Program-made: the position numbers and the translations under genes
From: Theropithecus gelada
Lineage: Eukaryota > Chordata > Mammalia > Primates > Cercopithecidae
Length of the DNA: 64,000 nt
Assembly: GCF_003255815.1 (NCBI RefSeq)
Contig: NC_037681.1
Location: forward strand, 64,975,438 to 65,039,437
Direction of reading: 5' to 3'
Shown here: positions 34,341 through 46,119 of the stretch, one piece after another
Layout of the letters: every line of letters begins with the position of its first letter
Numbering within the stretch: position 1 is the first letter of the stretch
The notes under the pieces: model-generated
Databases searched by the model: none
Told to the model about the DNA's origin: nothing
Seen by the model: only the letters and a program-made list of their open reading frames with translations

Positions 34341-34843
34341 CTATTAGGATTCTCCAGAGAAATAGAACCAGTAGAGTATATATAGACAGATATACAGAAA
34401 GAGTTTTATTACGAAGGCTTGGCTCAGGCAGTTATGCAGGTGGAGAAGGCACAATCGGTTGTCTACAAGCTGGAGGCCCATAAAGCTGGTCGTGTAGTTC
34501 CAGTCCAGTCCCGAGGGACCAAGAACCAGGGGGCCAGCAGTATAAGTCTAAGTCCTGGTCTGAGTCCGAAGGTCCAAGAACCAGGAGTCCTGTTTGAGAG
34601 CAAGAGGACGGATGCCCCAGCTCAGGTAGAGAGAGAGCAAATTCACCCATTCCCTGTCTTTTCCCTCTATTTGGGACCTCAACTGATTGGACGATGCCCA
34701 CCCACACTGGTGAGGGCAATTTTTTTTACAGTCTACTGATTCAAATGCCAACCTCTTCTGGAGGATTCCCAGGCACACCCAAAAATAGTATTTTATCAGC
34801 TATCTGGGAATCCCTTAGTTGATGCATAAAATTAACCATTACA
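34341..34843 (-). mobile_element. Ancient ERVL/MaLR-class LTR
   Basis: 'aggattctccagagaaatag', 'gattggacgatgcccaccca' and 'gcataaaattaaccattaca' are the reverse complement of a widespread mammalian LTR. The subfamily is not assigned. A central region of Glu/Pro-like CAGTCC repeats is rearranged. Confidence 0.6.
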
Positions 34844-34859
34844 AAAGCCCCCAAATATT

Positions 34860-35092
34860 TTCTTTGTTATAAGGACTTTAGTAAGATATAGTTCATACAT
34901 ATACCATACAATTAATCCCTTTAAGGTGTATAATTTAGTGGTTTTTAGTATGTTCCTAAGGTTGTGCAACCAGTTTTAAAACAATTTTACAACCAATTAT
35001 AGAGCATTTTCATCACCCAAAAAGAAACCTATACCCATTAGCAGTCACTGCCCATTTTCTGTAGCCCCCTTATTCCTTGACAACCACCCCCA
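34860..35092. repeat. Ancient L1M-type segment
   Basis: 'ctttaaggtgtataatttag' and 'cacccaaaaagaaacctata' match the same old family as 28770-28879. It ends at an Alu. Confidence 0.55.
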
Positions 35093-35402
35093 GTTTTTGT
35101 TTTTGTTTTCTTTCTGAGACAGGGTCTTGCTCTGTCACCCAAGCTGGAGTGCAGTGGTATGATCACAGCTGACTGCAGCCTTGACCTCCTGGGCTCAAGT
35201 GATCCTCCCATCTCAACCTCCCTAGTAGTAGCTGGTACTACTGGTGAATGCCACCACGCCTGGCTATATATATATATATTTATATTTATATATAGGTAGA
35301 GATGAGGTCTCTCTCTGTTTCCCAGGCTGGTCTTGAACTCCTGGGCTCAAGCCATCCAGCTTTGGCTTTTCAATGGGATTACAGACATGAGCTACCACTC
35401 TT
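35093..35402 (-). mobile_element. AluJ with internal (TA)n
   Basis: This antisense AluJ has a TA microsatellite of about 30 bp (35265-35296) replacing the mid-element 'aattttttgtattttt' stretch. Confidence 0.85.
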
Positions 35403-35599
35403 GTTTAATGTCAAATCTTTAATATCCTACAATATTTTAAAGATTTACTCACAGAGACAATAATAGCGCTTTAAGAAGCCACAATAATAGAGCTTTAAGA
35501 GCTTACAGCCACACTGTAAGAATCACAGTGTTCTGATTTTGTGCAACATGTTCATGAGTGTTTTACAGTTCCTTTTTTTCCTTTTAAAAATACTTTACT

Positions 35600-35930
35600 T
35601 TTTAGAACAGTGTTAGGTTCACAGGAAAATTAAACACGAAGTACAAAGCATCCTCATGCCCCCCTCCTCCCACATGTGTACAGCCCCCCCCATTATCAAT
35701 ATACTCAATGTTTGTTACATTTGTTACAATTGATGAACCTACCTTGTCACATTATCACCCAAAGTCTATAGTTTACATTAGGGATTACTCTTCCTCTTTT
35801 GACATTCTGGGTTTTGACAAATATATAAATGACATGTATTTGCCATGATTGTATCGTACAGAATAGTTTCAGTGTCCTAAAAATCTTCTGTGCTTCACCT
35901 ATTTATTCCTTGTAGTTCTTTTAAAAACTA
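35600..35930. repeat. Ancient L1M-type segment
   Basis: 'aacagtgttaggttcacagg', 'gttacaattgatgaacctac' and 'atcacccaaagtctatagtt' are typical of a much-copied old L1M-type region. Confidence 0.55.
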
Positions 35931-36169
35931 CAGAATTAGAGAAATTCGTCGTGGAAAGGTATTGAGAGATTATTTGGTGCAGCAAACCAGTTGGGAAGGA
36001 TGTAGTCAAAATTCTCAGTCTCTTCAGCTGAACTTGTCTCTTGCTTTCTTTTGTTGATTGTCATAAATATAAACTTTCTTTTCTTTTTTTGTAGTTTCCC
36101 CCTTCTTACCACAAAGGGTCATTTCCTAACTTAGAATGAGCCAGGCAACAAATTTTAGAATTTAACAAG

Positions 36170-36990
36170 AAAACAGTATTTCCTTAGTTATTGTTTTATG
36201 AAAAATAAGTTACTTATATTAGCAAAATTTAAAAATATACAAATAGTAGAGAGCACAAAAATAGCTACTCATTCCCCAGTTACCAACACTTGGCCAATCT
36301 CTTTTCATTTATCCTTCCACTCGTTGCCACCCCCTTAACTGCGTTATTTCAAAATGATTTATAGACATACCATTTTATTTGTGTGTATTTTAAAAGATAC
36401 ACTTTAATAGAAAACCATTATCATACTGTAATACTAATTCCTTAATATCACCAAATAGCTAATCATTATTCAAATTCCCCCAGTGCTTCATAACTTTTTC
36501 TTTATTGTCAGTTTGAATCACATCCAAACAATATCCACACATTGCATTTGTCTCTTTCAATCTACAGCTTCCCTCCCTTGTTTGCTTCTTCTGCCTTACT
36601 TCTTATTTGTTGAAGAAACTGGACTATTCATCTTGTTTCTTGCACTCAGGATTTGCTTATTGTATCTCTGTGGTATTTAATGCATTTTGCATTTTTCTCC
36701 TGTGAATTGGCAGTTTACTTAAGAAGCTTGATCTGATTCTGGGGTGTTTTTTTGTTTTGTTTTGTTTTGGTAAGAATACTTCATTGATGGTACACTGCAT
36801 TTTAATTTCTACTAAGTTTCTGTTTGTCTGTTTTATGATGTTAGTGGCCATTATTTCATTAGGGGTTTGCAAAGTGGTGATATTCTAATGTGTTTATCTT
36901 TTTTCATTTATTAGTTGGACTATTTTTATAAAGAGAAACTTTTTATCAATAACCTGAGGTATAGTTCGTATAGAAAAGGCAGATTAAATG
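36170..36990. repeat. Ancient L1M-type segment
   Basis: 'aatatccacacattgcattt', 'gttgaagaaactggactatt' and 'taagaatacttcattgatgg' share order and sequence with 17185-17805 and 47080-47850. Confidence 0.55.
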
Positions 36991-39900
36991 CTTGATTTCT
37001 TTCCCTTTAACTACTAGTTTTCAGAAGAATGAATGGGTTCACAAGCATCCTCCAAAGGAGACCAATCAGGTTTTGTTTGGTTTGTTTCTTTAATATCATT
37101 ATGAACGCAGATTTAACCTATTTGATGTGTTTCAATCAAATACAGTTATTATTCTACTGATACTCAAACTTGAAAATCAACATAAAATTTAAAAATTATA
37201 TCAGTTAAAGGTGATTTTATTATAACACCGATAGAATTTATGAAAATGAAAAGCTTCCCTGTGTAGTTACACTTGAATATTCAGGAGTATATCTACCATG
37301 TAAAGCGGGTTGAACTTTCACAGGAGTTTATTTATGCATATACACTGAAATAAATGTGTTAGTGTGTATATCTAAGACAGTCTATGATACTCTAAGGAAT
37401 GAATACATGTTCACCTTTACACAAGAAATCTTGAGTCATGTGCTTTGAGCTAGGGTTGCTTCTGAGGTGGCAGCCATTCTGCAGCAGCCCTTCTGTACCT
37501 TAAAAACCAGCACAATCTCCTTGGAACACATTCTTCAGCTCTGACCACAGGAGACCAGCTGGGCTAACGCTCAGTGATTTGTCAGATTTACCTGCATTTT
37601 CATAGTATTTCTATCAAAGAAATTTATCCTATGTGTCAAATTGCTGATTTTTCCCATGACTAAAAGGTTTCATGGGGACTTCTGTTGTTATTTACATGTA
37701 TATGGAGAAAATTGCAATCTGTGAGTAATTTGAGAAATTTCAACACTTTCAGCAGTAGTGATCTAGAAATTAAATGGGTTTCAAATACAATATTCCAGTG
37801 CAGTGCCGCATATATAATGTATGTGCAGCATATGCTGAGGTCTTTTTCAAAACATTTACATTAAACCTGTCAGGTATTTATGAATAGCAAAAATTAATTT
37901 CCCCTAGTTCTGTCATCAGTTAGAGAAATGGATTTTAGCATGGAAGACTGTCAGTATTTCCTGCATACTAGAACAGCTCACTTCAATGTCATAGTATTAC
38001 ACCAGGTGGCCTTCTAAGAGTCAGCTTAATGTGATTTCAAATGATAGGGTAGTGAATGTGAGGGAAATTAAAATAGTATCATACTTATGATTTAAAAGCA
38101 AGTTAATTACAAGGGCTTGTTAATAAACAAAGAAAAATTCTGAATGTATTATCTGTTATATAGCATATCAATAACAAGTGTGATGCTTTGAAAACAAAAA
38201 ACTCTACCACTATGTGACTTTGAGATGACTTAAAAATATTTAATTAAATTGTTGACAAATGTGTTAGTCTACTAATGGCCTTATAGCATTTGAAAGAATT
38301 TTTAGATATTCATTTTAGCTCTTAAGGCACTTCTAAAAGCATTGTTTAACTGAAAAGATTAGCTACATTGTTGGCATTTTATCCAGAAAATCACTGATGT
38401 GTTTGATATGAGTGATCCTAACAGCACTGTACTTTGTCAATGTTCAGTCAGTGCATTTTCCACAATCGGGTACTTTTAAGGTTCTTAAAGGGCCAAAGCA
38501 TGTGCAATATCACTATTACTAAAACGAGAGACATTTTATTTGATGAATTATTTAGTTTTTTTTTATGGTTTTGGGTGATGTGCCTCCACAATGCTCCTGT
38601 CTTATATATTAGCAGAAAGAAAAGGGAGGATATCTGATGCATTTTAAGAAATTATTAACATTCTGATTTTATTTGATGAATTATTTTATTGATGAATTAT
38701 TTAGTTTTTTTTTTATGGTTTTGGGTGATGTGCCTCCACAATGCGCCTGTCTTATATATTAGCAGAAAGAAAAGGGAGGATATCTGATGCATTTTAAGAA
38801 ATTATTAACATTCTGATTTTCTAAAATATCATTGTGAAATTTTAATTTTAGAAAGTATTAAAAATGTCCACTATTTATTAACCTGTAAAAATTTTGTAAT
38901 ATTTCTAAATCTAGGGGTTTAGAAACAATTATTGTTAATAATTTAATAGTGTGGTAGCCTTAGAAGGAACAAGATATGATGACAAAGATCTTCCCCATGG
39001 TGCATATGAACTTGCTGGGAGCCTGATATATATATATATATATATAAATGTATTAATATGAGGAACACAGGCTCATTTTTTAAATATATGGCTTGTGAAA
39101 ATCTCATTTTCTAGTCACAAGACAAACTGAGGATAATTCTTCCCTTCCTGGATTATACTGTTATGTAGTTAATAAACCTATTCTTTTAAAGATTATTTCA
39201 AGGAATTTTAATAGTTTTTGTTCCACCCGGTTTTTAAGATTAAAAATTAAGCACAATTCTTAAGAAGTCGCCTTTTAAATAATGGGTCTAATACACCAGG
39301 GTCACATAGAGTTCAAATCCTGGAAATATATGGCTCTACTTACACAATGTTTTATGTGGTTTTTCTTTTAAAAACTGCCCTCTTTAATATACTGTGGAAT
39401 AATTTGAGTCTGTACAATCCCATTTTAAGGACTTTTTTGTAAAATCCAGCTGTTTTAAGGTTCTTTAAATGTCCTGGCTTACAGCCACAACTAACACTGC
39501 TGTGCTGATGTGGGTACAAGAAATTTCATTTGAATGAGGACAGCTGACATTATATTCGTAGCTTTATCAGAGGCCATAGCGTTATTAGTCATAGAAGCCA
39601 ATACTTTGTTCTGGTCATGTATCCCTTTTTTCATGGGGCTTTCCACTTTATGATTATTGTTTGTTAACATTTCATCCTTTAAGTAAATAAATAGTGATAC
39701 TGCAAATCTCTGTGGTACAAATCGGCATCTGTTTTACTTGAGGATTGTCTATGTTATGGTAATTTTGATACACCTTTGAATCTCATGATATTACACTTGT
39801 ATTTCCTTGGTTATATACAGATTCCTTTTAAGAAAACCAAGGCAAATATTTTAAAATACATTTAAAAAGAAATAATTTTTGCATGTTTTGTCTTATCACA

Positions 39901-40530
39901 GTTTTAAAGTGTTATAATTCTGAGGCTTCTTCTAGAGGAGGTTAAGCATTACAACACAAAAGGCAGGAAAGGACAATTTTAGGAACTATGCAACTAAATT
40001 AAAACAAATATTATATCCTAGTAATTGAGGATTAGGACTCTTGATTCCATTCCTTGTAGTGACCTCTGTACAGAATGTGTATATGTAGGTATGTACACGT
40101 ATTTTCTGGATACGGCTACTTGCTGGTATAGTGTCATTTTAATCAACATTTTAATCTAGTTGTTACTAAAATGCTACTTACAATGTAGAGAGAGGCTTTT
40201 AAAGTGTAAACAAAAATGCTGGAACAGTCACTTTTTTTGTTGATCAAAGAATGTACAAATGTCTAGGAGATCACAATCACTATTACCATATATGGATTAT
40301 GTTGACAAAATACATGGGCATGTGAATTCAAAAGGGAATAAATCTGATGATCTGTTGATTTGCAAACAGAAAATAGTTATGGGAACTATGCAGTTGGAAT
40401 GAATTCAAAAGTTAAGGAAAGTTTGAATATCCGCTTGCATGCTATAGCACTTGAAATACATTTAGACCTGTGTCACAGACATTGAGTTCCTACTACAGTC
40501 AGCTTCTGTATTTGGTGTATTAGATGAGTA
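36990..40530. other. Repeat-poor low-copy block, 3.5 kb
   Basis: I recognise no transposon here apart from a (TA)n run at about 39026-39047 and the tandem duplication listed separately. No convincing exon was found. Such a block in an Alu-dense window may be under constraint, but that is inference. Confidence 0.45.
38542..38820. repeat. 150 bp near-identical tandem duplication
   Basis: The first copy is about 38542-38682 and the second about 38691-38820, offset 149-150 bp. Differences seen are one extra T in the poly-T run and T versus G at 38595 and 38745. Both copies end in 'aaattattaacattctgatt'. Confidence 0.95.
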
Positions 40531-40815
40531 TGACAATTTGCTTCCCCTCAAACACTTTAAAGCATACTGGAGAAAACTGGCATGCAAATAAACAATGACA
40601 ATGCGTAATAGCTGTAATAGGATGCATACTTTCCAATGGGAAAGCAAAAAGGGGCAAATTTATTTTTATGTGGAAGCCAGAAATGACTTTACCAGTAAGG
40701 CACATTTGTAAAGGGAGGCACAAAATGGAAATAATGAAGCTGAAAAAATTTATGAGGACTTCGTAAAGTCATGTTAAACAATTTTACTTTTATCCTGAAG
40801 GTAACTGTATGCCAT
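40530..40815 (-). repeat. L2 internal, part 1
   Basis: 'aatgcgtaatagctgtaata' and 'ttacttttatcctgaaggta' fit reverse-complement L2 internal sequence. It is cut by an Alu. Confidence 0.6.
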
Positions 40816-40820
40816 TAAAG

Positions 40821-41122
40821 TTTTTTTTTTTTTTTTTTTTGAGACAGAGTCTCGCTCTGTCACCCAGGCTGTAGTGTAGTGGTATAATCACAGTTCACTA
40901 CAACCTCAATCTCCCAGGTTCAAGCGATTCTCCTGCCTCAGCCTCCTGAGTAGCTGGGATTACAGGTGTGCACCACCACGCCTGGCTAATTTTTGTATTT
41001 TTAGTAGAGATGGGGTTTCACCATGTTGGCCAGGCTGGTCTTGAACTCCTGACCTCAGGTGATTCACCCACTTCTACCTCCCAAAGTGCTGGGATTACAG
41101 GCATGAGCCACCACTCCTGGCC
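40821..41122 (-). mobile_element. AluS inserted in L2
   Basis: This is a full-length antisense Alu. The flanking 'taaagttttt' and 'taaagattttt' are its likely TSD within L2. Confidence 0.9.
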
Positions 41123-41210
41123 TAAAGATTTTTAAACAGAGTGATAGATCACATATTTGTGTTAGAAATACAACTTTAAGATGGCAGATAACTGCATCTT
41201 TTTTCTGAGG
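41123..41210 (-). repeat. L2 internal, part 2
   Basis: 'taaagatttttaaacagagt' and 'gatcacatatttgtgttaga' resume the L2. Confidence 0.55.
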
Positions 41211-41267
41211 GGCAAATCCAGTAATCTCATTAAAAAATAGTGATAATAACAGATTTTTTTTTTTTTT

Positions 41268-41306
41268 GTTAGGCCAGAAACAAATATGTTAGGCCAGAAA
41301 ACAAAT
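41268..41306. repeat. Short tandem duplication at the L1 5' junction
   Basis: 'gttaggccagaaacaaat' (41268-41285) is followed by 'gttaggccagaaaacaaat' (41288-41306). The second copy leads into L1 ORF2 sequence. Confidence 0.85.
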
Positions 41307-41320
41307 CTCAACAAATTTTT

Positions 41321-41616
41321 TTTTTTTTTTGAGACGGAGTCTCACTCTGTCGCCCAGGCTGGAGTGCAGTGGCCCAATCTCGGCTCACTGCAAGTTCCGC
41401 CTCCCGGGTTCACGCCATTCTCCTGCCTCAGCCTCCTGAGTAGCTGGGACTACAGGCGCCCGCCACCACGCCCGGCTAGTTTTTTGTGTGTGTTTTTAGT
41501 AGATCCGGGGTTTCACCATGTTAGCCAGGATAGTCTTGATCTCCTGACCTCGTGATCCACCCGCCTCGGCCTCCCAAAGTGCTGGGATTACAGGCTTGAG
41601 CCACCGCGCCCGGCCG
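41321..41616 (-). mobile_element. AluY/YR in L1
   Basis: This antisense young Alu has 'ggcttgagccaccgcgcccg' and a perfect 16 bp TSD, 'atctcaacaaattttt', at 41305-41320 and 41617-41632. Confidence 0.93.
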
Positions 41617-42127
41617 ATCTCAACAAATTTTTAAGAATAGCAGTCATATCAGTATCTTCTCAGATCACAATTAAACTAGAAATCAATAGAAATGAACGAT
41701 AATTTGAAAACTATACAAATACATGGAAATTAAACAACATGCTCCTGAAAGACCATTGACTAAATGAAGAAATTAACACGAAAATCAAAAAATATCTTAA
41801 ATGAAAATAGAAACACAGCATAACGAAATCTTCAGAATACAGCAAAAGCAGTGCTAAGAGAAGTTTATAGCATTCAATGCCTACATCAAAAAGTAGAAAG
41901 ATTTCAAATAAATAATCTATCAATGCACCTCAAGGAACTTGAAGAGCAAGAACAAACCAAACCTAAAATTACTAAAAGGAAAGAAATAATAAAGATCAAA
42001 TCAGAACTAAATAATATAGAGATTACCAAAAAAAAAAAAAAGTAAAAAGGATCAGTGAAATGAAAAGTTGGCTTTTTAAAAATATAAAGTTGATAAATGG
42101 CTATAACCAAAAACTGCTATAACCAAA

Positions 42128-42134
42128 GGGGGGG

Positions 42135-42181
<47 letters not shown>

Positions 42182-42198
42182 CAAGAGAGAGAGAGAGA
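42128..42198. repeat. G-run plus (GA)n inside L1
   Basis: A run of 9-10 G passes into about 60 bp of GA repeats inside L1 ORF2, where the ancestral sequence has no such repeat. Confidence 0.9.
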
Positions 42199-43503
42199 CC
42201 CAAATAAAATCAGAAATGGAAAAGGAGATATTACAACTGATACCACAGAAATACCAAAGATATCAGACACTATCATGAACAACTATATTCAAACAAACTT
42301 TAAAACCTTAAGGAAGTGGATAAATTCTGGAGCATATAACCTACCAAGATTGAATCAGGAAGAAATAGAAAATCTGAATAGACCAATAACAAGTAATGAG
42401 ATTGAATCAGTAATAAAAAGTCTCCCAGCAAAGAAAAGCCTAGGATTAATGATTTCACTGATGAATTCTACCAAATGTATAATGAAGGACTCATACCAAT
42501 TCTTCTCAAACTGTTGCAAAAAATGCAAGAGGAGGAAATTCTCCCTGACTCATTCTATGAGGCCAGCATTACCCTGATAACAAAACCAGTCAAGAACAAA
42601 ACAACAACAACAAAAACTACAGGCCAATATTCCTGATGAACATAGATGCAAAGGTTCTCAACAAAATTCTAACAAACTGAATTCTACAGCACATCAAAAT
42701 GATAATACACCATGATCAAGTGGGATTTAAACCAGGGATGCAAAGATTGCTCAATATATGCAAATCAACAAACATGATTCATCACACCAACAGAATGTAG
42801 GACAAAAATCATATGACCATTTCAATAGGCACAGAAAAAGCATTAGATAAAATTCAATACCCATTCATGATAAAAACTCTCAACAAATTAGCTCTGGAAG
42901 GAACATGCATCAACATAATAAAGACCATATATGACAAGCCCGTGTAACATCATACTGAGTGGGGGCAAAGCTGAAATCCTTTCCTGTAAGAACTAGAATA
43001 AGACAGGTTGCCTACTTTCACCACTCCTATTCAACATAGGAACAATCGGGCAAGAGGAAGAATTTAAAACATCCAGATTGGAAAAGAGGAAGTTAAATTG
43101 TTCCTTGCAGACAAAAATAATTCTATATTTAGAGAAACCAAACACTCTGCCAAAAAGACTCATTAAACTGTTAAATTCAGTAAAGTTGCAGGATACAAAA
43201 TCAACATACAAAATCAGTAGCATTTCTATACACCAATAATGAACTAGCTGAAAGAGAAATCAAATAAGCAATCCCATTTGCAGTAGCTACAAAGAAAATA
43301 AAATATCTAGAAATAAATTTAACAAAGGAAGTGAAAGACCTCTATTAGAAAAAGCATAAAATACTGATGAAAGAAATTGAACAGAACACAAACAAATGGA
43401 AAGATATTCCATGTTTGTGGGTCAGAAGAATTAATATTGTTAAAATGACCTTACTACCCAAAGAAATCTATAGATTCAATGCAGTCCCTATTAAAATACC
43501 AAC

Positions 43504-43817
43504 TTTTTTTTTTTTATTTTTTTTTATTTTTTAAGATGGAGTCTCGCTCTGTTCCCCAGGCTGGAGTGCAATGGTGTGATCTTGGCTCATTGCAACCTCT
43601 GCCTCCTGGGTTCCAGCGATTCTCCTACCTCAGCCTCCCAAGTAGCTGGGATTACAGGTGCCTGCCACCATGCCCAGCTAATTTTTTTGTGTTTTTAGTA
43701 GAGATGGGGTTTCACCGTGTTGGCCAGGCTGGTTTCATACTCCTGACCTCAAGTGATCCACCCGCCTCAGCCTCCCAAAGTGCTAGGATTACGGGTGTGA
43801 GCCACCACACCTGGCCT
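43504..43817 (-). mobile_element. AluS in L1
   Basis: This antisense Alu has a T/A-mixed tail. It separates L1 text 'ttaaaataccaac' from 'cacagaaatagaaaaaataa'. No clear TSD. Confidence 0.9.
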
Positions 43818-44381
43818 CTAACATTATTTTTCACAGAAATAGAAAAAATAATCCCCAAATTTGTATGGAATCAAAAAAGAGCCTGAACAGGCAAAACAAT
43901 CCTGAGCAAAAAGAACAAAGCTGGAGTCATCCTACTACCTGACTTTAAAGTATATTACAAGGATATAGTAACCAAAACATCGTAGTATCAGTATAAAAAT
44001 TGACATATAGACCAATAGAACAGAATAGAGAACCCAGAAGTAAATGCACATATTTACAGCCAACCGATTTTTGACAAAGGCAACTAGAATATACATTGGG
44101 GGACAGTGTCCTCAATAAATGGTGCTGGGAGAGCTGGATATTTACATGTAGAAGAATGAAACTGGACCCATATTTCTCTGCATGTAGCAAAAAGTCAACT
44201 CCAGATGGATTAAGGATTTAAATATCAGATCCCAAACTATGAAACTATTAGAATAAAACATAGGGGAAACAGTTTAGGACGCTGGTCTAGGCAAAGATTT
44301 TATGGCTAAGACCTCCAAAGCATAGACAACAAAAACAAAAATGTACAAATGGGACAATATTAAACTAAAAAGCCTCTGCAC

Positions 44382-44698
44382 CAGGCACGGTGGCTCACGC
44401 CTGTAATCCCAGCACTTTGGGAGGCCGAGACGGGCGGATCATGAGGTCAGGAGATCGAGACCATCCTGGCTAACCCAGTGAAACCCTGTCTCTACTAAAA
44501 AATACAAAAAATTAGCCGGTCGAGGTGGTGGGCACCTGTAGTCCCAGCTACTGGGGAGGCTGAGGCAGGAGAATGGCGTGAACCCGGGCGGCGGAGCTTG
44601 CAGTGAGCTGAGATCGCGCCACTGCACTCCAGCCTGGGCGACACAACGAGACTCCGTCTCAAAAAAAATAAAAAATAAAATAAAATAAAATAAAAAAT
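44382..44698 (+). mobile_element. AluY (OWM-like) in L1
   Basis: The Alu carries 'gaggtcaggagatcgagacc', 'ggtcgaggtgg' and 'ggcgtgaacccgg', with a TAAAA-repeat tail. A perfect 15 bp TSD, 'aaaaagcctctgcac', lies at 44367-44381 and 44699-44713. Confidence 0.94.
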
Positions 44699-44944
44699 AA
44701 AAAGCCTCTGCACAGCAAAGGAAACAATCAACAGAGTAAAGGCATAACCTTCTGAATAGGAGAAAATATTTGCAAACTATTTATCTGACAAGGGACTAAT
44801 ATCCAGAATATACAAAGAACTCAAACAACTCAACAGTAAGACAAACAAACAAATAGTTCCATTAAAAAGTGAGAAGGGACATGAATATACACTTATCAAT
44901 AGAAGACATACAAATGGCCAGTAGGTATATGAAAAAATGTGTAA

Positions 44945-45238
44945 GCACGGTGGCTCATGCCTGTAATCCCAACACTTTGGGAGGCCGAGGCAGGTGGATC
45001 ACGAGGTCAGGGGATTGAGACCAGCCTGACCAACATAGTGAAACCCCGTCTCTACTAAAAATACAAAAATTATCTGGGCGTGGTGGCGGGCGCCTGTAAT
45101 CCCAGCTACTCAGGAGGATGAGGCAGGAGAATCGCTTGAACCCAGGAGGTGGGGGTTGCAGTGAGCTGAGATCATGCCACTGCACTCCAGCCTGGGCGAC
45201 AGAGCGAGACTCCGTCTCAAAAAAAAAAAAAAAAAAAG
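44945..45238 (+). mobile_element. AluS in L1, no TSD, target deletion
   Basis: The Alu starts a few bases in ('agcacggtggctcatgcc') and has a poly-A tail. L1 before it stops at 'tatgaaaaaatg' and resumes at 'gaatggctgttattaaaaag'. About 70 bp of expected ORF2 sequence is missing, and no TSD is seen. Confidence 0.88.
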
Positions 45239-45303
45239 AATGGCTGTTATTAAAAAGACAAAAAATAACAAGATGCTGGTGAGGATGGCGAGAAAAGGGA
45301 ACT

Positions 45304-45600
45304 CTTTTTTTCTTTCTTTGTTTCTGAGACAGGATCTCATTTCTGTCACTCAGGCTGAGTGCAGTGGTGCAGTTATGGCTCACTGCAGTCTCGACCCCTG
45401 GGCTCAAGTGATCCTCCCACCTCAGCCTCCCAAGTAACTGGTACTACGGGCATGTGCCAACACGCTCAGCCAATATTTTATATTTCGTAGAAACAGAGTC
45501 TTACAGTGTTGCCCTGGCTGTTCTTGAACTCCTGGACTCCAGTGATTGTCCTGCCTCGGCCTCCCAAAGTGTTGGGATCACAAGCATGAACCACTGTGCT
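45304..45600 (-). mobile_element. AluJ in L1
   Basis: This is an antisense diverged Alu. L1 text stops at 'gaaaagggaactc' and resumes at 'taaattagtacaacc', apparently lacking about 25 bp. Any TSD is decayed. Confidence 0.85.
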
Positions 45601-45817
45601 GTGTAAATTAGTACAACCTCTATGGAAAACAGTATGGAGATTCCTTAAAGAACTAAAAGTAGAACTACCATTCAATCCCTGGGTATCTACCCAAGGGAAA
45701 AGAAATCATGTGAAAAAGGCACATGCACACACATGTTTATAGTGGCACAGTTCAAAATTGCAAAGATATGGAACCAATCTAAGTGCCCACCAATCCATGA
45801 GCAGATAAAGAAAATGT

Positions 45818-46119
45818 GGCCGGGCGCAGTGGCTCACATCTGTAATCCCAGCACTTTGGGAGACCGAGGTGGGTGGATCACGAGGTCAGGTGTTCAAGAC
45901 CAGCCTGGCCAAGATGGTAAAACCCCGTCTCTACTAAAAATACAAAAACTTAGCCAGGTGTGGTTGTGGGCACCTGTAATCCCAGCTACTTGGGAGGCTG
46001 AGGCAGAGAATTGCTTGAACCCGGGAGGTGGAGGTTGCAGTGAGTCGAGATTGTGCCACTGCACTCCAGCCTGAGTGACAGAACGAAACTCCGTCTCAAA
46101 ACAAAAAAAAAAAAAGAAA
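45818..46119 (+). mobile_element. AluS in L1
   Basis: This is a full-length sense Alu with a perfect 11 bp TSD, 'aaagaaaatgt', at 45807-45817 and 46120-46130. Confidence 0.93.

Noticed and set aside
42275..42577. 100-codon frame with similarity to reverse transcriptase
   Set aside because: It is part of the dead L1 ORF2 and not a host gene. It is reported under the L1 entry.
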